From an uncultured Collinsella sp. (GTDB lineage Bacteria > Actinomycetota > Coriobacteriia > Coriobacteriales > Coriobacteriaceae): a stretch of DNA of 43,117 nt. The stretch lies in NCBI GenBank assembly GCA_934654765.1, contig CAKUGX010000005.1:1-43117 (forward strand), given 5' to 3'. Shown in pieces: positions 1-9,989 of the stretch. The translations under genes and the position numbers were made by a program. The first letter of the stretch is position 1. Each line of letters starts with the position of its first letter. The notes under the pieces are model-generated. The model was not told where the DNA came from. It was given only the letters and a program-made list of their open reading frames with translations, and did no database searches.

Positions 1-91
1 ATGCGAAGTCGCCTGCTCGGACAGTCCTGCTCGCACGGAGAGCACATTAAGTGCTCTCCGGCTCGTGCGGAACTCGCGATCGACTTCGCAT
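1..91. repeat. Large imperfect palindrome downstream of gyrA
   Basis: The first 11 bases (ATGCGAAGTCG) are exactly complementary to 81-91 (CGACTTCGCAT), and inside lies a perfect 10-bp hairpin (36-45 with 51-60, loop ATTAA). Shorter complementary pieces (GCAC with GTGC) lie between. No reading frame here looks real. It could be a structured RNA, a repeated intergenic element, or the edge of something larger that the window cuts off. The nature is not known. Confidence 0.5.
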
Positions 92-133
92 GCCGCCGGG
101 CAGCCGGGGCCGACGTGGGGTTCAAAGATTTTC

Positions 134-167
134 AAAAAAGCGGTCGGCGCGCAGGTGCGCCGACCGC
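134..167 (-). terminator. Rho-independent terminator of gyrA
   Basis: An 11-bp perfect GC-rich stem (140-150 with 157-167, loop 151-156) is followed on the minus strand by six T residues (complement of 134-139). It sits about 40 bp after the gyrA stop codon, so it ends the gyrB-gyrA transcript. Confidence 0.9.
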
Positions 168-208
168 CAATATATGGAGTCTGATGATTTTTTACCAGCT
201 AGGGTCTT

Positions 209-2950
209 TTACTCGTCTAGGAGATCTTCTGGCATGTCGTTGCCGTCGCCTAGATCGACAGGGGCCTCTTCGGCGTCGGTTGCGGCCTCGGCGCCTTCGC
301 CTTCGGGCTTCTCCTTGGCGGCCGTCATGCGGGCTACGGCGCAGATGCGGTCGTTGTCGTCGACGGTCATCATCTTGACGCCCTGGGTAGCGCGGCCAGT
401 CTGGCTGATCTCGTCGGTCTTGACGCGAATGACCGTCGCACCCTCCGTCACGATGAACAGCTCGTGCTGCGGGCCCACCGTCTTCATGGCCGCGAGGTTG
501 CCCTTACGCTCGGTCATTTGGATGGTGTAGACGCCCTGGCCGCCGCGATTCTGCTCCGGGTAGTCCGCGACCGGCGTGCGCTTGCCGTAGCCGCGCTCGG
601 TGATGACGAACAGATCGCCGTTGCCGTTAGTGACTTCCATGCCCAGAACGCTCACGCCGTCCTTCATACCGATACCGCGAACGCCGCTGGTATCGCGGCC
701 GGTGGCGCGCACCTGCTCCTCGGAGAACATGATTGCCTTGCCCGCGGTGGTGGCCAGGATAATCTTGTCGCCCTCGCGCATGCGGCGGACGTTCAGCAGC
801 GCGTCGTCGTCACGCAGGTTGATAGCGATCAGGCCGTCGCGACGGCTGCGGTCATACGCGCTCATCACGGTCTTCTTGACCATGCCGCTCTTGGTGGCAA
901 ACATCAGATACTCGTCGGCGGGGAACTCGCGGCAGCTGATGACGCTCGCGATCTTCTCGCCCTCCTCGAAGGGCAGCAGGTTGACGATCGCGGTACCGCG
1001 CGCCTGGCGCGTACCCACCGGCAGCTCGTGCACCTTCAGTCGATAGACCTTGCCCTTGCTCGAGAAGAACAGCACGTACTCGTGCGTGGACGCGATGAAC
1101 ATCTCGTCGATGACATCGTCCTCTTTGAGGTTGACGCCCGACACGCCCTTGCCGCCGCGTTTCTGGGCGCGGTAGGCGGCCACCGGGATGCGCTTGACAT
1201 AGCCGGTGTGGGTGATAGTCACGACCATGTCCTCGTCGGCAATGAGGTCCTCGACGTCCAGGTCCTTCTCGACCCGGCTGATCTCGGTGCGGCGCTTATC
1301 GCCAAACTTCTTGGAGATCTCGCGCATCTCTTCCTTAATGACGCCCAGGATCTTCTCCTCGTGCGACAGCAGGTCCTCGTAGTAGGCGATGGCGCGGCGC
1401 AAGCCGTCCAGCTCTTCCTGAATCTTGTCGCGCTCCAGGCCAGTCAGGCGGCGCAGCTTCATCTCGAGGATGGCCGTGGTCTGCTCGGGCGTAAAGCCAA
1501 AGCGCTCGATCAGGCGGCTGCTGGCCTCGGAATCGGTCTGCGAGGAACGGATGATACTGATGACCTCGTCAATATGGTCGAGAGCCATCAGGTAGCCTTC
1601 GAGGATATGCGCGCGGGCCTGGGCCTTCTTGAGGTCGAAGCGGGTGCGGCGGGTGACGACGTCGACCTGGTGATCGATGTAGTGCTGCAGCATCTCGCGC
1701 AGGCTCAGGCATTTGGGAACGCCGTTGACGAGCGCCAGGTTGTTGGCGCCAAAGGTCGTCTGCAGCGAGGTGTACTTATACAGGTTGTTGAGCACGACCT
1801 GCGGAATGACGCCCTTCTTGAGCTCGATAACCAGACGGATGCCCTTCTGGTTGGACTCATCGCGCATATCCGAGATGCCCTCGATGCGCTTGTCGTTGAC
1901 GAGCTGGGCGATCTTCTCCTGCAGGGTGCCCTTGTTGACCATGTAGGGGATCTCGGTAAAGACCAGGCGGTTGCGGCCGGTCTTGGTGGATTCCACGTGG
2001 GCCTTGGCACGCACGGTAATGGAGCCGCGGCCGGTCTCGTAGCTCTGCTTAATGCCGGCGCTGCCCATGATGATGGCGCCGGTGGGGAAGTCCGGACCGG
2101 GCATGATCTGCATGAGCTCGTCGACAGTGGCGTCGGGATTATCGATCAGGTAGCAGGTGGCCTCGATCGCCTCGGTGAGGTTATGCGGGGCGATATTGGT
2201 GGCCATGCCGACGGCGATGCCCTGGCTGCCGTTGACCAGCAGGTTGGGGAAGCGCGCAGGCAGTGCCACGGGCTCGGCGAGTGATTCGTCGTAGTTGGGC
2301 TGCCAGTCGACGGTATCCTTCTGCAGGTCACGCAGCAGTTCCATGGCGGGCTTTGCCAGGCGGCTCTCGGTGTAACGCATGGCAGCGGCGCCGTCGCCGT
2401 CGATGTTGCCGAAGTTGCCGTGGCCGTCGATGAGCGGCGTACGCATGGAGAACCACTGCGCCAGGCGAACCATGGCCTCGTAGACCGCGGAGTCACCGTG
2501 CGGATGGTACTTACCGATAACTTCGCCGACCGTCCAAGCGGACTTCTTGTGCGGACGGTTGGGGTAGATGCCGCTCTCGTTCATCGCATACAGAATGCGG
2601 CGGTGCACCGGCTTTAAGCCGTCGCGCACGTCCGGCAGGGCGCGCGCCGTGATGACCGACATCGAATACTCGATAAATGACTGCTTCATCTCGCGGCCAA
2701 ACTCCGAAATCTGGAGCTGGCCGCCGTTTATATCCTCGCCGGCCGAGGCGCCACGATCGACTTCGCCAAAGCTCTCCTCGAGCTCACCGTCGTCGTCCTC
2801 TTCCTCGTCATCATCGGCATCGGGGTTATAGGCGTCAGGATCGCCGTCCTCGCCCTGCTCAGCACGGGCAAGCAGGCGCTTCAGATCGTCGGGCATACCG
2901 GCGTCGCCGGCCTCGCCCATACCCTCGTTATTGTTGATATCGTCTGCCAC
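209..2950 (-). CDS. gyrA: DNA gyrase subunit A
   Basis: GyrA is the breakage-reunion subunit of gyrase, which introduces negative supercoils. The protein (913 aa) starts at GTG (2950) with AGGAGG a few bases upstream. The catalytic tyrosine is Tyr193 in AAAMRYTE. The quinolone-determining region reads [10 protein letters not shown] (Ser154, Glu158), with both positions in their usual susceptible-type form. A GyrA-box, QKRGGKG, in the C-terminal half marks it as gyrase rather than topoisomerase IV. The odd part is an N-terminal extension: the catalytic Tyr is at 193 against 122 in E. coli, and the extra ~71 residues are very acidic (around 46-60). The C-terminus is also acidic. It follows gyrB by 155 bp, with a palindromic element between. 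Confidence 0.97.
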   Translation of the reverse strand: MADDINNNEGMGEAGDAGMPDDLKRLLARAEQGEDGDPDAYNPDADDDEEEDDDGELEESFGEVDRGASAGEDINGGQLQISEFGREMKQSFIEYSMSVITARALPDVRDGLKPVHRRILYAMNESGIYPNRPHKKSAWTVGEVIGKYHPHGDSAVYEAMVRLAQWFSMRTPLIDGHGNFGNIDGDGAAAMRYTESRLAKPAMELLRDLQKDTVDWQPNYDESLAEPVALPARFPNLLVNGSQGIAVGMATNIAPHNLTEAIEATCYLIDNPDATVDELMQIMPGPDFPTGAIIMGSAGIKQSYETGRGSITVRAKAHVESTKTGRNRLVFTEIPYMVNKGTLQEKIAQLVNDKRIEGISDMRDESNQKGIRLVIELKKGVIPQVVLNNLYKYTSLQTTFGANNLALVNGVPKCLSLREMLQHYIDHQVDVVTRRTRFDLKKAQARAHILEGYLMALDHIDEVISIIRSSQTDSEASSRLIERFGFTPEQTTAILEMKLRRLTGLERDKIQEELDGLRRAIAYYEDLLSHEEKILGVIKEEMREISKKFGDKRRTEISRVEKDLDVEDLIADEDMVVTITHTGYVKRIPVAAYRAQKRGGKGVSGVNLKEDDVIDEMFIASTHEYVLFFSSKGKVYRLKVHELPVGTRQARGTAIVNLLPFEEGEKIASVISCREFPADEYLMFATKSGMVKKTVMSAYDRSRRDGLIAINLRDDDALLNVRRMREGDKIILATTAGKAIMFSEEQVRATGRDTSGVRGIGMKDGVSVLGMEVTNGNGDLFVITERGYGKRTPVADYPEQNRGGQGVYTIQMTERKGNLAAMKTVGPQHELFIVTEGATVIRVKTDEISQTGRATQGVKMMTVDDNDRICAVARMTAAKEKPEGEGAEAATDAEEAPVDLGDGNDMPEDLLDE

Positions 2951-2998
2951 GTTACCTCCTCATGGTTTGCGTGGTCCATTAGTTCCCTGCCACGGAGA

Positions 2999-3099
2999 CG
3001 GCTTTTCCAGGTGCCGCAGATTCGCTCGAAAGAGGAGGGAAGCGTACTTGGGTACGCGACCGACGATTGAGGGCGAAGGTGCGGTGGCTGGGAAAGCCG
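2999..3099. repeat. ~100-bp palindromic element between gyrB and gyrA
   Basis: The outer arms CGGCTTTTCCAG (2999-3010) and CTGGGAAAGCCG (3088-3099) are complementary apart from one G-T pair. Partial pairing continues inward (TGCCGCA with TGCGGTG, TTCGC with GCGAA). At the centre is a perfect hairpin, GCGTAC-TTGG-GTACGC (3042-3057). No T-run follows, so it is not a standard terminator. It may be a mobile palindromic repeat or an RNA processing or attenuation structure in the gyrB-gyrA message. Confidence 0.6.
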
Positions 3100-3105
3100 A
3101 ACAGG

Positions 3106-5178
<2,073 letters not shown>

Positions 5179-5185
5179 TTATCGT

Positions 5186-5214
5186 AAAAAAATACCCTCG
5201 GGAACGAGGGTATT
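5186..5214 (-). terminator. Terminator of the dnaA-dnaN-recF-dciA operon
   Basis: A 10-bp perfect stem (5191-5200 with 5205-5214, loop GGAA) is followed on the minus strand by a T-run (complement of the A-run ending at 5190). It lies 27 bp after the dciA-like gene and separates it from gyrB. Confidence 0.9.
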
Positions 5215-5241
5215 TGGCTCTACAAGGCCACCAGATGCGAT

Positions 5242-5805
5242 TTAAGGCTCTTTTTTGCTTTGCACGCCCTTGGCCCACTCGGCACTGGCTCTCATGGCAT
5301 TCTCGAGGGCCTCGCGCAGTTTTTGGTCTTCGATGGGCGCCACCCGGCGCTCAATCTCGGTGCGCTCGGCCTCACTTAGGTCGGCGTGCGGAGCCGGCGG
5401 TCGCTCGGTCGGCGCCGGACGCAGGCGCTCCTTGGCGGCGGGCGGCGTGTGACCGGGCGCGGTGGTTTTGAACACCAGGCCGTCCACATGTGCACCGGCG
5501 CGCTCCATACGCGCGCGGATGATCTCGCGCAACAGCGTCATTTCCTGCGTCCACGAGGGCGAGTCGAGATACACCAGCAGCTCATTGGACTCGGGCAGGT
5601 AGCGCAGTCCCGTCACATGCCGCCCCTCGCGCGTGCCCGAGCACACCGCGTTCCATGCGCGATAGACCGTGCGCGACTCCTCGGCGGCCTCCATCTGCGC
5701 GCGGCGCTTAGGCGTTGCAGCCGCCAGGATGCGTTGGCGCTCTGCGTTCAAAAACCCGCTGAAGGCGACTGTTTCGCTCTCGCGCTCGTAATTAGCACGT
5801 CTCAC
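5242..5805 (-). CDS. dciA: DUF721 protein, DciA-like helicase-loading factor
   Basis: The protein is 187 aa with GTG start at 5805, overlapping the end of recF by 14 bp, which suggests translational coupling. The middle part (about 45-115: YRAWNAVCSG...LLVYLDSPSWTQEMTLLREII) matches the compact KH-like DUF721/DciA fold: a short beta segment, then a W-x-QEL-like helix motif (here WTQEMTLL). DciA proteins interact with the replicative helicase DnaB and support its loading in bacteria lacking DnaC or DnaI. In actinobacteria this gene typically sits between recF and gyrB, as here. The C-terminal ~70 residues are Pro- and charge-rich and look disordered. The family call rests on position plus motif. 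The helicase role is known for relatives and inferred here. Confidence 0.82.
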   Translation of the reverse strand: MRRANYERESETVAFSGFLNAERQRILAAATPKRRAQMEAAEESRTVYRAWNAVCSGTREGRHVTGLRYLPESNELLVYLDSPSWTQEMTLLREIIRARMERAGAHVDGLVFKTTAPGHTPPAAKERLRPAPTERPPAPHADLSEAERTEIERRVAPIEDQKLREALENAMRASAEWAKGVQSKKEP

Positions 5806-6898
5806 CCATGCTCACCACCTTGGCTCGATCAAGCAGGCCATCGGTAAAGTACCCCAGGTTGGTCGTAGTTATGACCGTCTGGATATCATCGCCGATCAGC
5901 CGCAGGAAAGCGCCGCGACGCTCGCCGTCGAGCTCGCTCATCACGTCGTCCAGAAGCAGCAGTGGGGCGGTGCCCAGGACATCGCGAGCCACGGCAACCT
6001 CGGCCACCTTCCAGGACAGCACCAGCGTACGCTGCTGTCCTTGGCTGGCAAATGAACGGGCGGAGCGACCCGCCACGGTGAACTCAATCTCGTCGCGATG
6101 CGGTCCCACCAACGTCACGCCGCGGCGAATTTCCTCGTCGGCACGCTCGTCAAGGGCAGTCAGCATGCGCTCGTACGCCCAACCCTTCAGCTCTTCGCGA
6201 TCCTCGACCTGGGGCAAATCCCCCAGCGTGGACGCATAGGTCACGTTGGCGGCCTCACCGGACGCCACTTGCCCGTAGGCAGCGTGCACATGGCCCGCCA
6301 GCCGGTCGAGCAGGGCCAACCGGTGCACGAGCAGGGCCGAGCCCGCACGGGCAATCGAATCGTTCCACGCGCCGAGCATCTCGCGGCAGCACCAGGCCTC
6401 CTTGAGCAAGGCGTTACGCTGGGTCACGCAGCGCCCATAGGTGCTCGCAAGATCGGCATAGCGTGCACTCAGTTGCATGCCAAAGTCATCGAGGGCGGCG
6501 CGGCGCACACTGGCGCCTCGCTTAACCATGTCCAGATGGTCGGGGCAAAACAGCACGCTCGGCAGAACCCCGCGCACACCGGCGGCAGAGCATCTCTTGC
6601 CGTTGCGGCTAAACGAGCGCTTACCGTCCTCCGCGCTCAATCCCATATCAAGCACGCGGCCGTCGCCCTCGAGCCTCAGCTCAATCTTGCACGAGCCCAC
6701 GCCGTCATGGACGAGCTCGGCTGCGGTCGGATGCCTAAACGAGGCGCCGCTCGTCAGCAGCTGCAGCGCCTCTATGAGATTGGTCTTTCCCGCCGCGTTG
6801 GGTCCCGCAAGTATCGTCACGCCCTCGTCCAGGGCAAGGCGATAGCTATCGAAGCTGCGGTAGTGCGCGACGGAAAGATCGCGGGCGAACATGGTCAT
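5792..6898 (-). CDS. recF: Recombination and repair ATPase RecF
   Basis: RecF is an SMC-like ATPase that helps load RecA at single-strand gaps. The 368-aa protein shows Walker A GPNAAGKTN (about 33-41), the ABC signature SQGQQRT, and Walker B LLLLDDVMSELD, all in expected order and at normal family length. Two ATGs stand six bases apart at the start (6898 and 6892). The first is used here, but no strong ribosome site separates them. The gene begins 9 bp after the dnaN stop and overlaps the dciA-like gene, so it is an internal member of the dnaA operon. Confidence 0.95.
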   Translation of the reverse strand: MTMFARDLSVAHYRSFDSYRLALDEGVTILAGPNAAGKTNLIEALQLLTSGASFRHPTAAELVHDGVGSCKIELRLEGDGRVLDMGLSAEDGKRSFSRNGKRCSAAGVRGVLPSVLFCPDHLDMVKRGASVRRAALDDFGMQLSARYADLASTYGRCVTQRNALLKEAWCCREMLGAWNDSIARAGSALLVHRLALLDRLAGHVHAAYGQVASGEAANVTYASTLGDLPQVEDREELKGWAYERMLTALDERADEEIRRGVTLVGPHRDEIEFTVAGRSARSFASQGQQRTLVLSWKVAEVAVARDVLGTAPLLLLDDVMSELDGERRGAFLRLIGDDIQTVITTTNLGYFTDGLLDRAKVVSMGETC

Positions 6899-6907
6899 GG
6901 CGCAGCG

Positions 6908-8011
6908 CTAGATGCGGACCGGCATGACCAGGTACAGGTAGTTGATCTTGTCGTAGGACTTAAAGATGCCCGCCTGCGAGTAGCTCTTGAGCTCCAGCGT
7001 GATCTCCTTCTCCTTGGACAGGGCATTGAGGCAGCCGAAGATGTAGTGGTAGTTGAAGGCGATGGTACCCGACTCGCCCTCGGCCTCGACATCGATCGTC
7101 TCCTGCGCAAGGTCCTGGTCATTGGAAATGGAGGACAGGCCCATCTGCCCGTTCTCGACATCGATCTCGAACTTGACGGCGGGGTTGGCACTCGCGATAA
7201 CGGCCACGCGCTTGAGGGCGGCGTTAAAGGCGGCGACGTCGATCTTGACGCTCGTCACACACGAATCGGGGATGAGCTGCTTGTAGTTGGGGTACACGCC
7301 CTCGATGCGACGCGACACGTAGGTGGTGTTGCCGGCCTCGAAGACGACCTGGGTGTCGGTGGCCCCGATCATGATGGTCGCTTGGCTGGCCATGATGTTC
7401 AGCGCGTCGTTAAAGGCGTCAGCCGGAACGTTGAGCTCAAAGGAGCCCTCGAGGGTCGAGGTCTCGACCTGCGTATCGCACACGGCCAAGCGGAAGGAAT
7501 CGGTCGCTACCAGGCGTACGGTGTTGTTCTCGACCTTCATGTGCACGCCGCCCAGGATGGGGCGAGCCTTGTCGGTCGAGGTGACGCGCCACACGCGGCC
7601 GACCATTTCGGACAAGACATCGGTCGGCAGCTCCACGGCACTCTCGATGGCATAGGCCGGAAACTCGGGGAAGTCATTGGCATCGAGCGTGTTCAGCCTA
7701 AAAGAGCTCTTCTCGCAACCAATCAGCACCTGGCGCTCGGACAGCTCAAAGGTGACCGGGGCATCGGGAAGGGTCTTGGTGATATTGGAGAGCATCTTAC
7801 AGGGAATAACCATCTCGCCCTCTTCTTCGACATGCGCCGCGATGCGATGACGGATCGAGATGGTGTAGTTAGAGGTCTGGAATTCCAAGATGCCGTCTTG
7901 GGCCTTAACGAGCACGCCCGACAGGATGGGGAGGGTGGATGCCGAAGCGACACCCTTCATAACGACGCCGATGGCTTGTGTAAGCGAGCTCTGGCTGACG
8001 GTGAACTTCAT
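6908..8011 (-). CDS. dnaN: DNA polymerase III beta sliding clamp
   Basis: DnaN is the processivity clamp of the replicative polymerase, acting as a dimer ring. The 367-aa protein starts MKFTVSQSSL and ends with the typical YLYLVMPVRI clamp C-terminus. Three repeated clamp folds are expected from the length. The start at 8011 is preceded by AAAGG some 12 bases upstream. Its upstream region is the unwinding zone of the origin rather than a classic promoter spacer, so transcription probably continues from dnaA through the origin. Confidence 0.97.
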   Translation of the reverse strand: MKFTVSQSSLTQAIGVVMKGVASASTLPILSGVLVKAQDGILEFQTSNYTISIRHRIAAHVEEEGEMVIPCKMLSNITKTLPDAPVTFELSERQVLIGCEKSSFRLNTLDANDFPEFPAYAIESAVELPTDVLSEMVGRVWRVTSTDKARPILGGVHMKVENNTVRLVATDSFRLAVCDTQVETSTLEGSFELNVPADAFNDALNIMASQATIMIGATDTQVVFEAGNTTYVSRRIEGVYPNYKQLIPDSCVTSVKIDVAAFNAALKRVAVIASANPAVKFEIDVENGQMGLSSISNDQDLAQETIDVEAEGESGTIAFNYHYIFGCLNALSKEKEITLELKSYSQAGIFKSYDKINYLYLVMPVRI

Positions 8012-8043
8012 CTTTTAATACCTTTCTATAGATATAAATATCT

Positions 8044-8058
8044 TAATAATAGTAATAG
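8044..8058 (+). other. DnaA-trio array
   Basis: Five uninterrupted triplets TAA-TAA-TAG-TAA-TAG fit the DnaA-trio rule 5'-TA(A/G)-3', which supports a DnaA filament on single-stranded DNA. The nearest box (8071-8079) lies 12 bp to the 3' side, which is the correct side, while the AT-rich element lies to the 5' side. The 12-bp spacing is longer than in B. subtilis. Confidence 0.7.
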
Positions 8059-8070
8059 CACTGACGAAAC

Positions 8071-8079
8071 TGTTGATTA
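8071..8079 (-). other. DnaA-box-like site nearest the trios
   Basis: The complement reads TAATCAACA, which is two bases from TTTTCAACA, the 9-mer that recurs in this origin, and two from the classic TTATCCACA. It is the box-like site closest to the trio array and in the orientation expected for loading DnaA toward the AT-rich element. Confidence 0.45.
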
Positions 8080-8143
8080 CTCCCAAAGACGCAGGTCAGA
8101 CCCAGAAAGAGAATCGACAGCAACCTGTGTGCAACAGGGGTGG

Positions 8144-8152
8144 TTTTCCACG
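8144..8152 (+). other. DnaA-box-like site
   Basis: TTTTCCACG differs from TTATCCACA at two positions. It lies mid-way in the dnaA-dnaN gap. A further relaxed match, TTTTCATCA, is at 8172-8180. Confidence 0.45.
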
Positions 8153-8225
8153 TTCAAAACCTGCGCAAAACTTTTCATCACCGCGGGTTGGGTTTTAGAC
8201 ACCTTATGCCCGTGGTTTCGACAAG

Positions 8226-8234
8226 TTTTCAACA
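8226..8234 (+). other. DnaA box TTTTCAACA
   Basis: The exact 9-mer TTTTCAACA lies 16 bp from the dnaA stop. The same 9-mer, inverted, occurs twice upstream of the operon at 11427-11435 and 11480-11488. Its recurrence on both sides of dnaA supports it as the local DnaA-box form. Confidence 0.6.
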
Positions 8235-8249
8235 GGTGTCTCTATTTCC

Positions 8250-9974
8250 CTACGAGCGCAGTGTAATTTTATCGCGCAGCGACTTGAGGTCTTCGGTGAC
8301 GGTGCGGTCTTCCTGGATCATCTTCTGGACCTTTTTGTAACTCGTGCTGACGGTCGAGTGGTTGCGGTTGCCAAATTCGGCGCCCACCGCCGTGGTCGTC
8401 ATCTCGCACATCTCGATGGCCAGATAGATGGCAATATGGCGTGCTTTGGCGATATTGGCGTTGCGACGCGGGCCGATGAGCTCCTCGTGCGTCACGCCGT
8501 ACTGCTCTTCGATGACGGACTGAACCGTCTGGACGTTGATCTTTTTGGCCGATGTGTCGAAGTACTGGCTGGCGATGGCGTCGATATCGTCAAAGGTGAG
8601 CTCCCCGCCCTCGCGCTCGCGGTCGCCCGCCTCGCCGGCGCAGCGCTCGCAAAAGCTCTCGAGTTCGCGGATGTTGGTGCCCGAGACCTCGGCCATGTGT
8701 TTAAAGTGCTCGTCGGTCAGGTGCCCGCCGTCGCCCCCATAGGCCGCCAGCAGCGAGTCGTCGCCTGCCTCGGGAGCGGCGACGATGGTGTTCTCGTAAT
8801 AGCGCTGCAAGATCTTGTATTTCATCTCGTAGCTGGGCTCTGCGACCAGGCAGAGCATGCCGGCGTTGAAGCGGCTGGTCAGACGCTCGTCCATACTCAG
8901 GTCCTTGGGGGCGCGGTCTGCCGCGATGACGACCTTCTTGTTGTTGCGGATGAACTCGTCCATGAGCTGGAAAAAGTAGTCCACGCTCGCGCGCTTGCCG
9001 ATGATGTTTTGGATGTCATCGATGATGAGCACGTCCACGCCGTGGTATGCCTGCATGATGGGGGCGTTGCTCTTCTTTTGGCGGTCGAACTCGGTCATCA
9101 GGTCGTCCAGGTATGCCTGGGAGTTGGCATACTTGACCTTGATCTCGGGCGACTTCTCGGCGAGCTCGTTTTTGATGGCAAGCAGCAGGTGCGTCTTGCC
9201 CAGGCCCGATTTGCCGTAGATGAACAGTGATGTGCACGTGCCGCGCTCGTCCGCGAGGGCGGCAAACTTGAGTGCCGAGCGATAGGCATGGCTGTTCTCG
9301 GGGCCGTAGACAAAGTTCTCAAAGGTAAATTTTGAGTTCGCGGCGAGCGGGGCTCCATCCGTATTCTGCTCGGCCGGTACGGTCGGTGCTGGCATGGGTG
9401 AAGCGGGGGTCGCAGCTTGCGTGGACTTAGTCGGCGCTCCGCCCTTCATCTGGTTCATCATGCGACGAAAATCATCGGCCGAGAGCGTGTTCTTGATTGC
9501 AATGCCCGAATCCGCGCCCGCCGCTGCGTCGTGAGCGATAGGCATGTGCGTGACGGGTGCGTTCGTTGACGTCGCCGCCGCGGTCGGCAACGGTGCCATG
9601 GTTTCACGGGAAACATCGCCGTGCTGGTGCTCGATTGTCGGCACGTCGCCTGCGGAGGCCGGCACCGCCGGGAAAGCAACGGGAGCCGTGGCGGGCGCCG
9701 TCGCGGCAGCAGATTCGGCCGTTGCGCCTTGCGGTGCCACGATGTCGAGCGCGATCGGTGCAAAGGCGATTTCTTCCAGATAGGCCTCAATGGCCGGCTG
9801 ATGCTTTTTGAGCTGCGCGATGGCAAAGCGCGAGGGGGCCTCGATCGTGAGCGTATCTTCGGTCAGGCTTATGGCGCGCGATTGCCCCAGCATGTTGATG
9901 AGGCGTGCATCTTGGCCGTCGCGCTGGCAAAAGGCGATGGCATCCCCCAGGATGATGCTTGCTTCCTCGTCCAC
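8250..9974 (-). CDS. dnaA: Chromosomal replication initiator DnaA
   Basis: DnaA binds origin boxes and opens the duplex. The 574-aa protein starts at GTG (9974) behind GGGAGA. Domain I covers about 1-80. A long Ala/Pro-rich linker (domain II, about 80-212) makes it longer than most DnaA proteins. The AAA+ domain has Walker A GKSGLGKT (254-261), Walker B VLIIDDIQ (315-322) and the arginine-finger motif RLTSRF (364-369). Domain IV carries the helix-turn-helix ending in GNRNHSTV (535-542). The canonical signature there is GGRDHTTV, so the base-reading Asp is Asn538 and a Thr is Ser540. The gene is second in its operon, 15 bp after the ATPase/winged-helix gene. A degenerate parS lies in the linker codons. 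Confidence 0.98.
   Translation of the reverse strand: MDEEASIILGDAIAFCQRDGQDARLINMLGQSRAISLTEDTLTIEAPSRFAIAQLKKHQPAIEAYLEEIAFAPIALDIVAPQGATAESAAATAPATAPVAFPAVPASAGDVPTIEHQHGDVSRETMAPLPTAAATSTNAPVTHMPIAHDAAAGADSGIAIKNTLSADDFRRMMNQMKGGAPTKSTQAATPASPMPAPTVPAEQNTDGAPLAANSKFTFENFVYGPENSHAYRSALKFAALADERGTCTSLFIYGKSGLGKTHLLLAIKNELAEKSPEIKVKYANSQAYLDDLMTEFDRQKKSNAPIMQAYHGVDVLIIDDIQNIIGKRASVDYFFQLMDEFIRNNKKVVIAADRAPKDLSMDERLTSRFNAGMLCLVAEPSYEMKYKILQRYYENTIVAAPEAGDDSLLAAYGGDGGHLTDEHFKHMAEVSGTNIRELESFCERCAGEAGDREREGGELTFDDIDAIASQYFDTSAKKINVQTVQSVIEEQYGVTHEELIGPRRNANIAKARHIAIYLAIEMCEMTTTAVGAEFGNRNHSTVSTSYKKVQKMIQEDRTVTEDLKSLRDKITLRS
9600..9615. other. Degenerate parS inside dnaA
   Basis: On the coding strand of dnaA the 16 bases read TGTTTCCCGTGAAACC, two mismatches from the perfect TGTTTCACGTGAAACA found three times upstream of parA. 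They encode residues D-V-S-R-E-T of the disordered linker (120-125), where sequence is otherwise free to vary. Confidence 0.5.
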
Positions 9975-9989
9975 TGTCTCTCCCGTTCT

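Larger units (their letters stand above)
8012..8249. other. oriC: oriC unwinding half (dnaA-dnaN intergenic)
   Basis: Read in the dnaA-to-dnaN direction, this 238-bp gap holds several DnaA-box-like 9-mers, then a GC-richer spacer, then five trinucleotides of DnaA-trio type, then an AT-rich stretch (8012-8043) next to dnaN. The same order (boxes, trios, AT-rich element, dnaN) is known from the B. subtilis basal unwinding system. The sequence order is seen; the function is inferred by that analogy. Confidence 0.8.

Noticed and set aside
464..2284. Long open frame antisense to gyrA
   Set aside because: It mirrors gyrA codons in a GC-rich gene, has low-complexity Leu/Ala/Asp/His content and no supported start. 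The same applies to 3727-5187 (antisense gyrB), 6098-8266 (antisense recF/dnaN) and 31702-33924 (antisense purB).
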